Of a DNA stretch of 33,702 bases, positions 7,283 through 15,789 are shown piece by piece. The translations under genes and the position numbers were made by a program. Position 1 is the stretch's first letter; each line of letters begins with the position of its first letter. Below the pieces are notes generated by a model, which saw only the letters and a program-made list of their open reading frames with translations, did no database searches and was not told where the DNA came from. Source of the stretch: Noviherbaspirillum sp. Root189 (GTDB lineage Bacteria > Pseudomonadota > Gammaproteobacteria > Burkholderiales > Burkholderiaceae_D); NCBI RefSeq assembly GCF_001428545.1, contig NZ_LMHZ01000036.1:573-34274 (forward strand). The letters are read 5' to 3'.

Positions 7283-9979
7283 ATGTCCGCCCAGCTCGAC
7301 CAAGTGTTGGCACAAGCCGCCAACGATCCCGATGTCATGGAAACGCAGGAATGGCTCGATGCACTCGAAGCCGTGATCGAAACGGAAGGCCCCGAGCGCG
7401 CGCATTACCTGATGGAGCGCATGGTTGATCTGGCCCGCCGCCGCGGTGCCCATATCCCGTTCTCAAGCAATACCGCCTACGTCAATACCATCCCCGCCCA
7501 CCTCGGCGAACACTGCCCCGGCAATCTGGAATACGAGGAGCGCCTGCGCTCGTGGATGCGCTGGAATGCAATGGCGATGGTGGTCAAAACCAACCGTGCC
7601 GATGGCGATCTCGGCGGCCACATTTCCAGCTTTGCTTCGCTGGCCAACATGCTCGGTATCGGCTTCAACCATTTCTGGCATGCGCCGACCGAAGACCACG
7701 GCGGCGACTTGCTCTATATCCAGGGGCACTCCTCGCCCGGTATCTATGCACGCTCCTTCCTCGAAGGCCGCCTGACTGAAGAGCAACTGCTGAACTTCCG
7801 CCGTGAAGTGGACGGCAAGGGACTTTCTTCCTATCCGCATCCGAAGCTGATGCCGGACTACTGGCAGTTCCCCACGGTATCGATGGGCCTTGGCCCGTTG
7901 ATGGCGATCTATCAGGCGCGCTTCCTCAAATACCTGCATGCACGCGACATCGCCAAGACCGACAATCGCAAGGTATGGGCATTCTGCGGTGACGGCGAAA
8001 TGGATGAACCGGAATCGATGGGTGCGATCGGTGTGGCCGGTCGCGAACACCTCGACAATCTCGTGATTGTCGTCAACTGCAATCTGCAGCGACTCGACGG
8101 ACCGGTGCGCGGCAACGGCAAGATCATCCAGGAACTCGAAGCCGATTTCCGCGGTGCCGGCTGGAACGTCATCAAGGTAATCTGGGGCAGCTATTGGGAT
8201 GAACTGCTGGCGCGCGACAAGGAGGGCATCCTCCAGCGCGTGATGATGGAAACCGTCGATGGCGAGTATCAGAACTACAAGGCCAAGGATGGCGCTTACG
8301 TGCGCAAACACTTCTTTGGCAAGCATCCCAAGCTGCTCGAAATGGTGTCCAAGATGTCCGATGACGATATCTGGCGCCTCAACCGCGGCGGGCATGATCC
8401 ACACAAGATCTACGCGGCATTCAAGCAGGCGCAGGAGCACAAGGGCCAGCCGACCGTATTGCTGGTCAAGACCATCAAGGGCTTCGGCATGGGCAAGTCC
8501 GGCGAGGCACGCAACACCGCCCACCAGACCAAAAAGCTCGACGACCAGGCCGTGCGCGAAATGCGCGACCGCTTCAATATTCCGATTCCGGACGACAAGC
8601 TGGCCGAAGTGCCGTTCTTCAAGCCGTCCGACGACTCACCCGAAATGAAGTACCTGCACGAGCGCCGCAAGGCACTTGGCGGTTATCTGCCGCAGCGCCG
8701 CAAGCAGGCTGACGAGACGCTGCCGGTTCCTGAGTTGTCTGCGTTCCAGGCAGTGCTTGACCCCACTGCGGAAGGTCGCGAGATTTCCACGACGCAGGCT
8801 TACGTCCGCATCATCACAACACTGCTGCGCGACCCCAATCTTGGCAAACGGGTAGTGCCGATCCTGGTCGACGAAGCACGTACCTTCGGCATGGAGGGTT
8901 TGTTCCGCCAGATTGGTATCTTCAACCAGCAAGGTCAATTGTACGAGCCGGTCGACAAGGACCAGGTGATGTACTACCGCGAGGATAAGGCCGGTCAGAT
9001 CCTGCAGGAAGGTATCAACGAAGCCGGTGCGATGAGTTCCTGGATCGCTGCGGCGACCTCGTATTCGACCAACAATCGCGTCATGATTCCGTTCTACATC
9101 TTCTACTCGATGTTCGGGTTGCAGCGTGTCGGCGATCTGGCATGGGCGGCGGGCGACATGCGTGCGCGAGGCTTCCTGCTCGGCGGTACTGCAGGGCGTA
9201 CCACGCTCAATGGCGAAGGCTTGCAGCACGAGGACGGTCACAGCCATGTGCTGGCCTCGACCATTCCGAACTGCATTCCCTATGACCCGACCTTTGCGCA
9301 CGAAGTCGCGGTGATCATGCATGACGGCTTGAAGCGCATGGTCGAAAAGCAGGAAGACGTGTTCTACTACATCACGCTGATGAACGAGAACTACCCGCAC
9401 CCGGGTTTGCGTCCAGGCACCGAGCAAGACCTGCTCAAGGGCATGTATTTGCTGCAGGAAGGCGACAAGGGCGGCAAGCAGCGCGTGCAACTGATGGGCT
9501 CCGGCACCATCCTGCGTGAAGTGATGGCCGCAGCCGACCTGCTCAGGAATGACTGGGGCATCGAATCCGACATCTGGTCGGCCCCGTCGTTCACGCTGCT
9601 GGCGCGCGATGGCCAGGATGCAGACCGCTGGAACCTGCTGCACCCGACCGAAGCGCCGCGCCTGTCACATGTCGCGAAACTGCTGCAAGGCACTACCGGC
9701 CCGATCGTTGCGTCGACCGACTACATGCGGACATTTGCTGAGCAGATCCGTGCATACATGCCGAAGGGCCGCAACTACAAGGTACTGGGAACCGATGGTT
9801 TCGGACGCTCCGACAGCCGTGCGAAACTACGCGAATTCTTTGAAGTCAATCGTTATTACGTGACGGTTGCCGCATTGAAGGCATTGGCGGAAGATGGTGC
9901 CCTCAAGCCGGCTGTCGTTGCGGAAGCAATCGCGAAATACGGCATCAATCCGAACAAGCCGAATCCGGTAACGCTGTAA
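7283..9979 (+). CDS. aceE: Pyruvate dehydrogenase E1 component (homodimeric)
   Basis: Thiamine-diphosphate-dependent decarboxylation of pyruvate and reductive acetylation of the E2 lipoyl arm. The protein has 898 residues, as expected for the single-chain E1 of proteobacteria (E. coli 887). The ThDP/Mg motif GDGEMDEPES begins near residue 232, ending VVNCNLQRLDGPVRGNGK. Further family blocks are NTIPAHLGEHCPGNLEYEER at the N terminus, GHSSPGIYARSFLEGRL, GRTTLNGEGLQHEDGHSH near 640 and GTDGFGRSDSRAKLREFFEV near the end. The ATG at 7283 has AGGAG 7 nt upstream. First gene of the aceE-aceF-BPH-lpdA operon. Confidence 0.98.
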   Translation: MSAQLDQVLAQAANDPDVMETQEWLDALEAVIETEGPERAHYLMERMVDLARRRGAHIPFSSNTAYVNTIPAHLGEHCPGNLEYEERLRSWMRWNAMAMVVKTNRADGDLGGHISSFASLANMLGIGFNHFWHAPTEDHGGDLLYIQGHSSPGIYARSFLEGRLTEEQLLNFRREVDGKGLSSYPHPKLMPDYWQFPTVSMGLGPLMAIYQARFLKYLHARDIAKTDNRKVWAFCGDGEMDEPESMGAIGVAGREHLDNLVIVVNCNLQRLDGPVRGNGKIIQELEADFRGAGWNVIKVIWGSYWDELLARDKEGILQRVMMETVDGEYQNYKAKDGAYVRKHFFGKHPKLLEMVSKMSDDDIWRLNRGGHDPHKIYAAFKQAQEHKGQPTVLLVKTIKGFGMGKSGEARNTAHQTKKLDDQAVREMRDRFNIPIPDDKLAEVPFFKPSDDSPEMKYLHERRKALGGYLPQRRKQADETLPVPELSAFQAVLDPTAEGREISTTQAYVRIITTLLRDPNLGKRVVPILVDEARTFGMEGLFRQIGIFNQQGQLYEPVDKDQVMYYREDKAGQILQEGINEAGAMSSWIAAATSYSTNNRVMIPFYIFYSMFGLQRVGDLAWAAGDMRARGFLLGGTAGRTTLNGEGLQHEDGHSHVLASTIPNCIPYDPTFAHEVAVIMHDGLKRMVEKQEDVFYYITLMNENYPHPGLRPGTEQDLLKGMYLLQEGDKGGKQRVQLMGSGTILREVMAAADLLRNDWGIESDIWSAPSFTLLARDGQDADRWNLLHPTEAPRLSHVAKLLQGTTGPIVASTDYMRTFAEQIRAYMPKGRNYKVLGTDGFGRSDSRAKLREFFEVNRYYVTVAALKALAEDGALKPAVVAEAIAKYGINPNKPNPVTL

Positions 9980-10002
9980 CTCTCAATTAACAAGACTAAC
10001 AA

Positions 10003-10090
10003 CTCCCTCCCGGCCGGGAGAGGGTTGGGTCGGGATGGCTTTCCAATGCACATTGGAAACCGTCCCCCCAGCCTCGTGCCCGGGGAGGGT
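10003..10090. repeat. GC-rich intercistronic hairpin/repeat between aceE and aceF
   Basis: The 129-bp gap after aceE is almost one large imperfect hairpin. Its core pairs GGGATGG (10032-10038) plus TTTCCAATG (10040-10048) with CATTGGAAA (10051-10059) plus CCGTCCC (10060-10066): 16 pairs with one G-U and one bulged C. The outer arms include the palindrome TCCCGGCCGGGA and a CTCCCTCCC versus GGGGAGGG match. It has no T-tract, so it looks like a REP-type element or RNA-stability hairpin rather than a terminator. Whether it recurs in the genome cannot be seen here. Confidence 0.6.
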
Positions 10091-10108
10091 GAGAACGGAG
10101 CAAACGCT

Positions 10109-11773
10109 ATGAGTACAACGGTCAAAGTCCCGGACATCGGCGATTTCAAGGAAGTGGAAATTATTGAACTGCTGGTCAAGCCGGGTGATACCGTCACGGT
10201 CGACCAGTCACTGATCACGGTCGAATCCGACAAAGCCAGCATGGAAATCCCGTCCAGCCATGCGGGCGTGGTCAGGGAAGTGAAGGTCAAGGTCGGCGAC
10301 AAGGTCTCTGAAGGCAGCGTGCTGCTGGTGCTCGACGAAGCCGCCGGCGCCGCTACCGCCGCACCTGCCCCTGCAGCCACAACCGCAGCCGCGCCAGCGC
10401 CGGCTCCCGCGCCAGTCCCTGCGCCGGCAGCCGCTGCGCCTGCACCTGCACCTGCCGCAAGCGGGTCGACCGTCGAAGTCCAGGTGCCGGACATTGGCGA
10501 CTTCAAGGAGGTTGAAGTCATCGAACTGATGGTCAAGCCCGGCGATACCGTGAAAGTTGACCAGTCGCTGCTGACCGTCGAATCCGACAAGGCCAGCATG
10601 GAGATTCCCTCCAGCCATGCAGGCGTGGTCAAGGAATTGAAGGTCAAGGTCGGCGACAAGGTGTCAAAGGGGTCATTGATCCTGACCCTGGCTGCCGAAG
10701 GCGGTGCGCCTGCGCAGGCCGCTGCACCTGCTCCCGCTCCCCAGGCCGCCGCTGTTGCACAGGCTTCCGCTAGTGCCCCGGCTCCCGCGCCGGAATCCCG
10801 TCCCGCACCGACCGCCGCACTCGAACCGGTGCAAGGAACTGGCAGCAAGGCCCATGCATCACCTTCCATCCGCAAGTTTGCCCGTGAACTCGGTGTCGAT
10901 CTCGGTCGCTTGAAGGGAAGCGGCCCCAAGGGGCGCATCCTGCAGGAAGACGTACAAGGCTTCGTCAAGTCCGTCATGTCCGGCGCCGCTGCGGCACCGG
11001 CGGCATCCGCTGCGAAAGGCGGCAGTGGAGGAGGACTCCAGGTGCTGGCATGGCCATCGCTCGATTTCTCCAAATTTGGCGAAACCGAATTGCAGCCGCT
11101 GTCCCGCATCAAGAAGATCAGTGGTCCCAACCTGCATCGCAACTGGGTGATGATCCCGCACGTTACGCAGTTCGAAGAGGCCGATGTCACTGAGCTCGAA
11201 GAATTTCGCAAGAATTCCAACGCGGCGATGGCCAAGTCCGGCGTCAAGCTCACCATGCTGGCATTCGTCATCAAGGCCAGCGTTTCGGCATTGAAGAAAT
11301 TCCCGGCCTTTAATGCCTCGCTGGATGAGAAGGGCGAGAACTTGATCCTCAAAAAGTTCTACAACATCGGCTTTGCGGCAGATACCCCGAACGGCCTGGT
11401 GGTCCCGGTGATCAAGAATGCCGACGCCAAGAGCATCTCGCAGATCGCGCAGGAAATGGGCGACTTGTCCGCGCAAGCGCGCGAGGGCAAGCTCAAGCCG
11501 GCCGACATGCAGGGTGCGACCTTCACCATTTCCTCGCTTGGCGGTATTGGCGGGACGGCATTCACGCCGATTATCAACGCGCCTGAAGTGGCGATCCTTG
11601 GCTTATCCAAGTCGGGGATCAAGCCGGTGTGGGACGGCAAACAATTTGCCCCTCGCCTGATGCTGCCGCTGTCGCTGTCGTATGACCATCGTGTGATCGA
11701 CGGTGCGATGGGTGCGCGGTTTGCGGCGTATCTCGCGGAAGTGCTGGGCGACATGCGCAAGACATTGCTGTAA
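10109..11773 (+). CDS. aceF: Dihydrolipoamide acetyltransferase (PDH E2)
   Basis: Core of the PDH complex: transfers the acetyl group from lipoamide to CoA. Domains of the 554-aa protein: lipoyl domain 1 (about 1-77, lipoyl Lys42 in [10 protein letters not shown]), Ala/Pro linker, lipoyl domain 2 (about 120-196, Lys161), second Ala/Pro linker, peripheral-subunit-binding domain (about 249-286, SPSIRKFARELGVDLGRLKG), then the catalytic domain with SYDHRVIDGAMGARF (His near 527) close to the C terminus. A longer reading from 10025 would run through the intercistronic hairpin; the ATG at 10109 has GGAG 8 nt upstream and begins exactly at the lipoyl domain. Two lipoyl domains rather than the three of E. 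coli. Confidence 0.97.
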   Translation: MSTTVKVPDIGDFKEVEIIELLVKPGDTVTVDQSLITVESDKASMEIPSSHAGVVREVKVKVGDKVSEGSVLLVLDEAAGAATAAPAPAATTAAAPAPAPAPVPAPAAAAPAPAPAASGSTVEVQVPDIGDFKEVEVIELMVKPGDTVKVDQSLLTVESDKASMEIPSSHAGVVKELKVKVGDKVSKGSLILTLAAEGGAPAQAAAPAPAPQAAAVAQASASAPAPAPESRPAPTAALEPVQGTGSKAHASPSIRKFARELGVDLGRLKGSGPKGRILQEDVQGFVKSVMSGAAAAPAASAAKGGSGGGLQVLAWPSLDFSKFGETELQPLSRIKKISGPNLHRNWVMIPHVTQFEEADVTELEEFRKNSNAAMAKSGVKLTMLAFVIKASVSALKKFPAFNASLDEKGENLILKKFYNIGFAADTPNGLVVPVIKNADAKSISQIAQEMGDLSAQAREGKLKPADMQGATFTISSLGGIGGTAFTPIINAPEVAILGLSKSGIKPVWDGKQFAPRLMLPLSLSYDHRVIDGAMGARFAAYLAEVLGDMRKTLL

Positions 11774-11877
11774 TCCAATAGTCGAGGTGCCGGGCGCCGG
11801 TCACAGCGGAAAGTGAGAAAATCGCTCTCTTTTCACTGAAGACCTGGCGCTTCACACCTTGCTTACGGAGAGTCCCA

Positions 11878-12447
11878 ATGACCACTTGCGTCGTCGTCAA
11901 GAAGAACAATCAAATCGCCATTGCATCCGATTCACTTGTGACGTTCGGCGATACCCGGTTGTCCCATGCATACGAAGTCAACGAAAAGATTTTTCCGGTA
12001 GGGGATTCCTACGTCACGCTGGCCGGCACGGCGGCGCACTTTCCGGTGATGCGCAAACTGCTCACCGGCATGGGCGACGAATGCAAGCTGGGCAACCGCG
12101 ACGAAGTCTTCGAGACGTTTTCGCGAGTGCACGAAATTTTGAAGGAAAAGTATTTCCTGAACACGAAGGAAGATGAGGACGATCCCTATGAGTCGTCGCA
12201 GATCACCGCGCTGATCGCCAATCCGAACGGCATCTTCGGCGTGTATTCGTATCGGGAAGTATTCAGCTTCGATCGATTCTGGGGCATTGGCAGCGGGCGC
12301 AATTTTGCATTAGGCGCCATGTATGCGGCGTACGACAAAGCGGCAAGCGCGCGTGAAATTGCCGAGATCGGCGTGCATGCGGGTGCGGAGTTCGACAAGA
12401 GCACATCGGGACCATTCCGGATCTACAGCATCCCGATGAGAGATTGA
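11878..12447 (+). CDS. Betaproteobacterial proteasome homologue (BPH), HslV-like Ntn hydrolase
   Basis: A 189-aa self-compartmentalising protease-type subunit related to HslV and proteasome beta subunits. After removal of Met1 the chain starts TTCVVVKKNNQIAIASDS, giving an N-terminal Thr nucleophile, with Asp17 (mature numbering) and a Lys near 36 (EVNEKIF) in the places of the proteasome Asp17/Lys33. GTAAHF near 50 and FWGIGSGRNFALGAMYAAYD near 140 match HslV IGSGGNYAL-type blocks; SAREIAEIG is also shared. The BPH family is known from betaproteobacteria, where it forms double-ring assemblies (established knowledge). Here it sits between aceF and lpdA with GGAG 7 nt before the ATG. No HslU-type ATPase is adjacent; its substrate is unknown. 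Confidence 0.85.
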   Translation: MTTCVVVKKNNQIAIASDSLVTFGDTRLSHAYEVNEKIFPVGDSYVTLAGTAAHFPVMRKLLTGMGDECKLGNRDEVFETFSRVHEILKEKYFLNTKEDEDDPYESSQITALIANPNGIFGVYSYREVFSFDRFWGIGSGRNFALGAMYAAYDKAASAREIAEIGVHAGAEFDKSTSGPFRIYSIPMRD

Positions 12448-12495
12448 TAATAAGTTCCTTCCCCGGCGAGGGCGGAGGAGAACGGAGCTAAAGCT

Positions 12496-14277
12496 ATGAG
12501 CATGATCGAAGTAAAGGTCCCCGATATCGGCGACTTCAAGGAAGTGGAAGTCATCGAGTTGCTGGTCAAGGCCGGCGACACCATCAAGGTCGACCAGTCG
12601 CTGATCACGGTCGAGTCCGACAAGGCCAGCATGGAAATTCCATCGAGTCATGCGGGTGTGGTCAAGGATTTGAAGGTCAAGGTTGGCGACAAGGTGTCGG
12701 AAGGCTCATTGCTGTTGCTGCTCGAATCTTCCGGTGCGGCCGTGGCCGACTCGGTGCAAGCACCCGCCAGCTATGGCGCATCAGCGCCTGCCGGTACGAC
12801 GCCTGCGCCAGTTCCCGCACCGGCACCGACTGCCGCAAGTTTCAGCGGCTCGGCAGACGTGCAATGCGACATGCTGGTGCTGGGCGCCGGTCCAGGCGGC
12901 TATTCTGCCGCCTTCCGCGCGGCCGATCTCGGCATGAATACGGTTCTGGTCGAACGCTATGCGACCCTTGGCGGTGTCTGCCTTAACGTCGGCTGCATTC
13001 CTTCCAAGGCATTGTTGCACGTGGCAGCAGTGATCGATGAAACGGCATCCATGGCAGCGCATGGCGTGACCTTCGGCAAGCCGCAGATCGATATCGACAA
13101 GCTGCGCGAGTACAAAGACAAGGTGGTCAAGAAAATGACAGGCGGCCTTGCTGGAATGGCAAAGGCACGCAAGGTCAATGTAGTACAGGGTGTAGGCCAG
13201 TTCGTCGGCGCCAACCATCTTGAAGTCACTGCGGCTGACGGCAGCAAGAAGACCGTGCAGTTCAAGCAGGCCATCATTGCCGCCGGTTCCTCCGTTGTAA
13301 ATCTGCCTTTCGTTCCGCAAGACCCGCGCATCGTCGACTCTACCGGCGCGCTGGAATTGCGCGAGGTTCCCAAGAAGATGCTGGTGATCGGCGGCGGCAT
13401 TATCGGCCTCGAAATGGCAACCGTCTACTCGACGCTCGGTGCCCGTATCGACGTGGTTGAAATGATGGATGGATTGATGCAGGGCGCTGACCGCGACATG
13501 GTCAAGGTCTGGCAGAAGTTCAATGAAAAGCGTTTCGACAAGATCATGACCAAGACCAAAACGGTCGGTGTGGAAGCCCTGAAGGAAGGGATCAAGGTCA
13601 TCTTCGAAAGCGCGGACCCGTCAGCGACGGCTCCCGAGCCGCAACTCTATGACATGGTCCTGGTTGCGGTTGGCCGCAGCCCGAATGGCAAGAAGATCGC
13701 CGCCGACAAGGCGGGCGTCGCCGTGACCGACAGGGGATTCATCAACGTCGATTCACAGATGCGCACCAACGTGCCGCACATCTTTGCGATCGGTGACATC
13801 ATCGGCCAGCCTATGCTGGCGCACAAGGCGGTGCATGAAGCGCATGTTGCTGCGGAAGCAGCCGCAGGACAGAAGTCGCATTTCGATGCGCGAGTCATTC
13901 CTTCGGTCGCTTACACCGATCCGGAAGTGGCATGGGTTGGTCTTACCGAAGACGAAGCGAAAGCCCAGGGCATCAAACTCGAGAAAGGCTTGTTCCCCTG
14001 GGCCGCTAGCGGACGCGCGGTTGCCAATGGGCGTGATGAAGGGTTCACCAAACTGCTGTTCGATGCCGAGACACATCGCATCGTTGGCGGCGGCATCGTC
14101 GGCACGCATGCCGGCGACATGATCGGTGAACTCGCATTGGCGATTGAGATGGGTGCCGACGCGGTCGATATCGGCAAGACGATTCACCCGCACCCGACCT
14201 TGGGCGAATCGATCGGCATGGCTGCGGAAGTCTTCGAGGGTGTGTGTACGGACTTGCCGCCAATGCGCAAAAAGTAA
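12496..14277 (+). CDS. lpdA: Dihydrolipoamide dehydrogenase (PDH E3) with N-terminal lipoyl domain
   Basis: FAD-dependent reoxidation of dihydrolipoamide with NAD. The 593-aa protein is longer than the usual ~475 because residues 1-78 are a lipoyl domain (Lys43 in [10 protein letters not shown]) joined by an Ala/Pro linker (about 80-118). The E3 part has the FAD fold [15 protein letters not shown] (about 126), the redox disulfide Cys162/Cys167 in [13 protein letters not shown], the NAD fold [20 protein letters not shown], the second FAD motif [17 protein letters not shown] and the catalytic [15 protein letters not shown] near the end. Lipoyl-E3 fusions are known in betaproteobacteria and Neisseria. 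Its first ~225 bp and ribosome binding site resemble those of aceF. Confidence 0.97.
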   Translation: MSMIEVKVPDIGDFKEVEVIELLVKAGDTIKVDQSLITVESDKASMEIPSSHAGVVKDLKVKVGDKVSEGSLLLLLESSGAAVADSVQAPASYGASAPAGTTPAPVPAPAPTAASFSGSADVQCDMLVLGAGPGGYSAAFRAADLGMNTVLVERYATLGGVCLNVGCIPSKALLHVAAVIDETASMAAHGVTFGKPQIDIDKLREYKDKVVKKMTGGLAGMAKARKVNVVQGVGQFVGANHLEVTAADGSKKTVQFKQAIIAAGSSVVNLPFVPQDPRIVDSTGALELREVPKKMLVIGGGIIGLEMATVYSTLGARIDVVEMMDGLMQGADRDMVKVWQKFNEKRFDKIMTKTKTVGVEALKEGIKVIFESADPSATAPEPQLYDMVLVAVGRSPNGKKIAADKAGVAVTDRGFINVDSQMRTNVPHIFAIGDIIGQPMLAHKAVHEAHVAAEAAAGQKSHFDARVIPSVAYTDPEVAWVGLTEDEAKAQGIKLEKGLFPWAASGRAVANGRDEGFTKLLFDAETHRIVGGGIVGTHAGDMIGELALAIEMGADAVDIGKTIHPHPTLGESIGMAAEVFEGVCTDLPPMRKK

Positions 14278-14302
14278 ATTTGCGCGACTGAAAAACCGCA
14301 AC

Positions 14303-14338
14303 AAAAAGGCGACGTGTTTTCACGTCGCCTTTTTATTT
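14303..14338 (+). terminator. Intrinsic terminator of the PDH operon
   Basis: AAAAAGGCGACGTG (14303-14316), TTTT loop, CACGTCGCCTTTTT (14321-14334), then ATTTT: a perfect 14-bp stem with a T-run, 25 nt after the lpdA stop. The A-run on the other side means it can also work for argD, which converges on it. Confidence 0.95.
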
Positions 14339-14374
14339 TGCTTCCAGCGCAGACGTCGATCCGCGCTTCGATGA

Positions 14375-15577
14375 TCAATGACCCAGCTTGATCAGGATGT
14401 CGGACAGCATCGACACCATCTGGTCCAGTTCTTCCTTGGTCACGTTCAGGGACGGCATGAAACGCAGCAGGTCGGGACGCGGCGAATTCAGCAACAGGCC
14501 TACCGGCTCCATGTTGCGGGCGGCTTCCACGATTTGCGGGCCGATATCCTTGCCAAGTTTCAGAGCACGCAGCAAACCTTCACCGCGCTCGCCTTCCAGA
14601 CCATGCTTTTCGCTCAGCTTCAGCAGTTCGCCGCGCAGGTAGGCACCCTTGTCCTTGACGGACTGCAGAAAACCCGGCTTGAGCAACTCGTTGAGCACGG
14701 CAATGCCGACTGCGGTCATGACCGGATTGCCATTGTAGGTACCACCTTGCTCACCGGGTTCAAACACCGAGACTTCCTCGCGTGCCAGCAAGGCAGCCAG
14801 CGGTACGCCACCGCCAATGCCTTTGCCCAAGGTCATGATATCGGGCTCGATGTTTGACAACTGATACGCAAACAATTCGCCTGTCCGTCCCATGCCGGCC
14901 TGTACTTCATCGACGATCAGCAGCATGTTGTGCTTCTTGGTCAATGCACGCAGAGCCTCCATGAATTCGCGTGTAGCGGGCATCACGCCGCTTTCGCCTT
15001 GCACCGGCTCCAGCATGACAGCGACGCTTTTATCGGTGATCAACTTTTCAACGCTGGCAATGTCGTTCAATTCAGCTTTCGGGAAGCCGGGAACCTGGGG
15101 CGCGAACATCGTATCCCAGCCGGACTTGCCGCTGGCTGACATGGTCGCGAGCGTACGGCCATGGAAGCCGTGGTTGAAGGTGATGATTTCATAGCGGCTT
15201 TCGCCGGCTGCATTCTTGTTGACCTTGCCCCATTTGCGTGCGAGCTTGATAGCACCTTCGTTTGCCTCTGCGCCGCTGTTGGCAAAGAATACGCGATCAA
15301 ATACGGAATTGGCGGTCAGCAAGGATGCCAGCACGATGGAAGGTTCGTTATAAAAAGCAGGGGAGGGATTGAGCAGCTTTCCTGCCTGTGACGTAATGGC
15401 GTCGACGATGCATTGCGGCGAATGGCCAAGGCAATTCACTGCCCAGCCTTGCAGGTAATCGAGATAGCGCTTGCCGTTATTGTCCGTCAGCCACATGCCT
15501 TGGCCTTGCGTAAATACGAGTGATGGCCTGCTGGTGATTTGCATGAGGGCGTTGACGTCGTACTGGCTGAATTCCAT
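14375..15577 (-). CDS. argD: Acetylornithine aminotransferase (class III, PLP)
   Basis: Converts N-acetylglutamate semialdehyde to N-acetylornithine in arginine synthesis. The 400-aa protein (E. coli 406) shows [20 protein letters not shown] (about 95-115), [26 protein letters not shown], the cofactor-binding [15 protein letters not shown] (about 210-225) and the PLP lysine in [32 protein letters not shown] is the N terminus I recall for Burkholderiales ArgD. The ATG at 15577 has AGGAG 7 nt upstream; a longer reading to 15622 lacks a ribosome binding site. No arg neighbours, but an unusual leader (15632-15786) precedes it. A related succinylornithine or GABA aminotransferase is possible but less likely. 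Confidence 0.88.
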   Translation of the reverse strand: MEFSQYDVNALMQITSRPSLVFTQGQGMWLTDNNGKRYLDYLQGWAVNCLGHSPQCIVDAITSQAGKLLNPSPAFYNEPSIVLASLLTANSVFDRVFFANSGAEANEGAIKLARKWGKVNKNAAGESRYEIITFNHGFHGRTLATMSASGKSGWDTMFAPQVPGFPKAELNDIASVEKLITDKSVAVMLEPVQGESGVMPATREFMEALRALTKKHNMLLIVDEVQAGMGRTGELFAYQLSNIEPDIMTLGKGIGGGVPLAALLAREEVSVFEPGEQGGTYNGNPVMTAVGIAVLNELLKPGFLQSVKDKGAYLRGELLKLSEKHGLEGERGEGLLRALKLGKDIGPQIVEAARNMEPVGLLLNSPRPDLLRFMPSLNVTKEELDQMVSMLSDILIKLGH

Positions 15578-15631
15578 CTCGGGGCTCCTGGAGAAAGTCG
15601 ATGTAAAGTCGATGAGGGTCAAAAATCGGGT

Positions 15632-15665
15632 TCAAAAAAAAAGCCACAGGGCAGACCTGTGGCTT
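15632..15665 (-). terminator. Intrinsic terminator in the argD leader (possible attenuator)
   Basis: On the minus strand AAGCCACAGG (15665-15656), loop TCTGC, CCTGTGGCTT (15650-15641), then a run of nine further T (15640-15632): a textbook terminator, 54 nt before the argD start. It follows the 22-codon reading at 15682-15750 by 16 nt. It could simply end the flavin reductase transcript, but a good promoter lies between that gene and the stem, and no convincing promoter lies between the stem and argD, so conditional readthrough is a real possibility. Confidence 0.88.
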
Positions 15666-15681
15666 AGTGAGCAGCAAACAC

Positions 15682-15750
15682 TTACACGCACGGCTTCCCG
15701 GGTTGAGGCAGCAGGGTACGGCGTCGCAAGGATTTGGCTGTCATATTCAT
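15682..15750 (-). CDS. Putative leaderless Arg-rich leader peptide upstream of argD
   Basis: A 22-codon reading beginning MNMTAKSLRRRTLLPQPGKP and ending CV-stop. Codons 9-11 are CGA CGC CGT, three different arginine codons in tandem. The ATG lies 7 nt after a -10-like hexamer, so transcription would start at or next to the A of ATG, and there is no Shine-Dalgarno, as in leaderless mRNAs. The stop comes 16 nt before a strong intrinsic terminator in the path to argD. Bases around the Arg codons (CTTGCGACGC, 15730-15721) can pair with GCGTGTAAG (15689-15681) allowing one bulge and two G-U pairs. Arginine-sensing attenuation is inference; the peptide could be fortuitous. Confidence 0.45.
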   Translation of the reverse strand: MNMTAKSLRRRTLLPQPGKPCV

Positions 15751-15757
15751 AAAGTCA

Positions 15758-15786
15758 ATGTTAAGACCTTTTGCGCGGTGCGTCAA
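15758..15786 (-). promoter_or_regulatory. Sigma70-like promoter of the argD leader
   Basis: Minus strand: TTGACG (15786-15781), 17-bp spacer, TAACAT (15763-15758), starting 3 nt after the stop codon of the flavin reductase gene. It predicts initiation at about 15752-15750, directly at the ATG of the leader reading. Confidence 0.6.
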
Positions 15787-15789
15787 AAA

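Noticed and set aside
9856-11352. 498-codon minus-strand frame opposite aceF
   Set aside because: Low-complexity shadow of the Ala/Pro linkers and lipoyl repeats of aceF.
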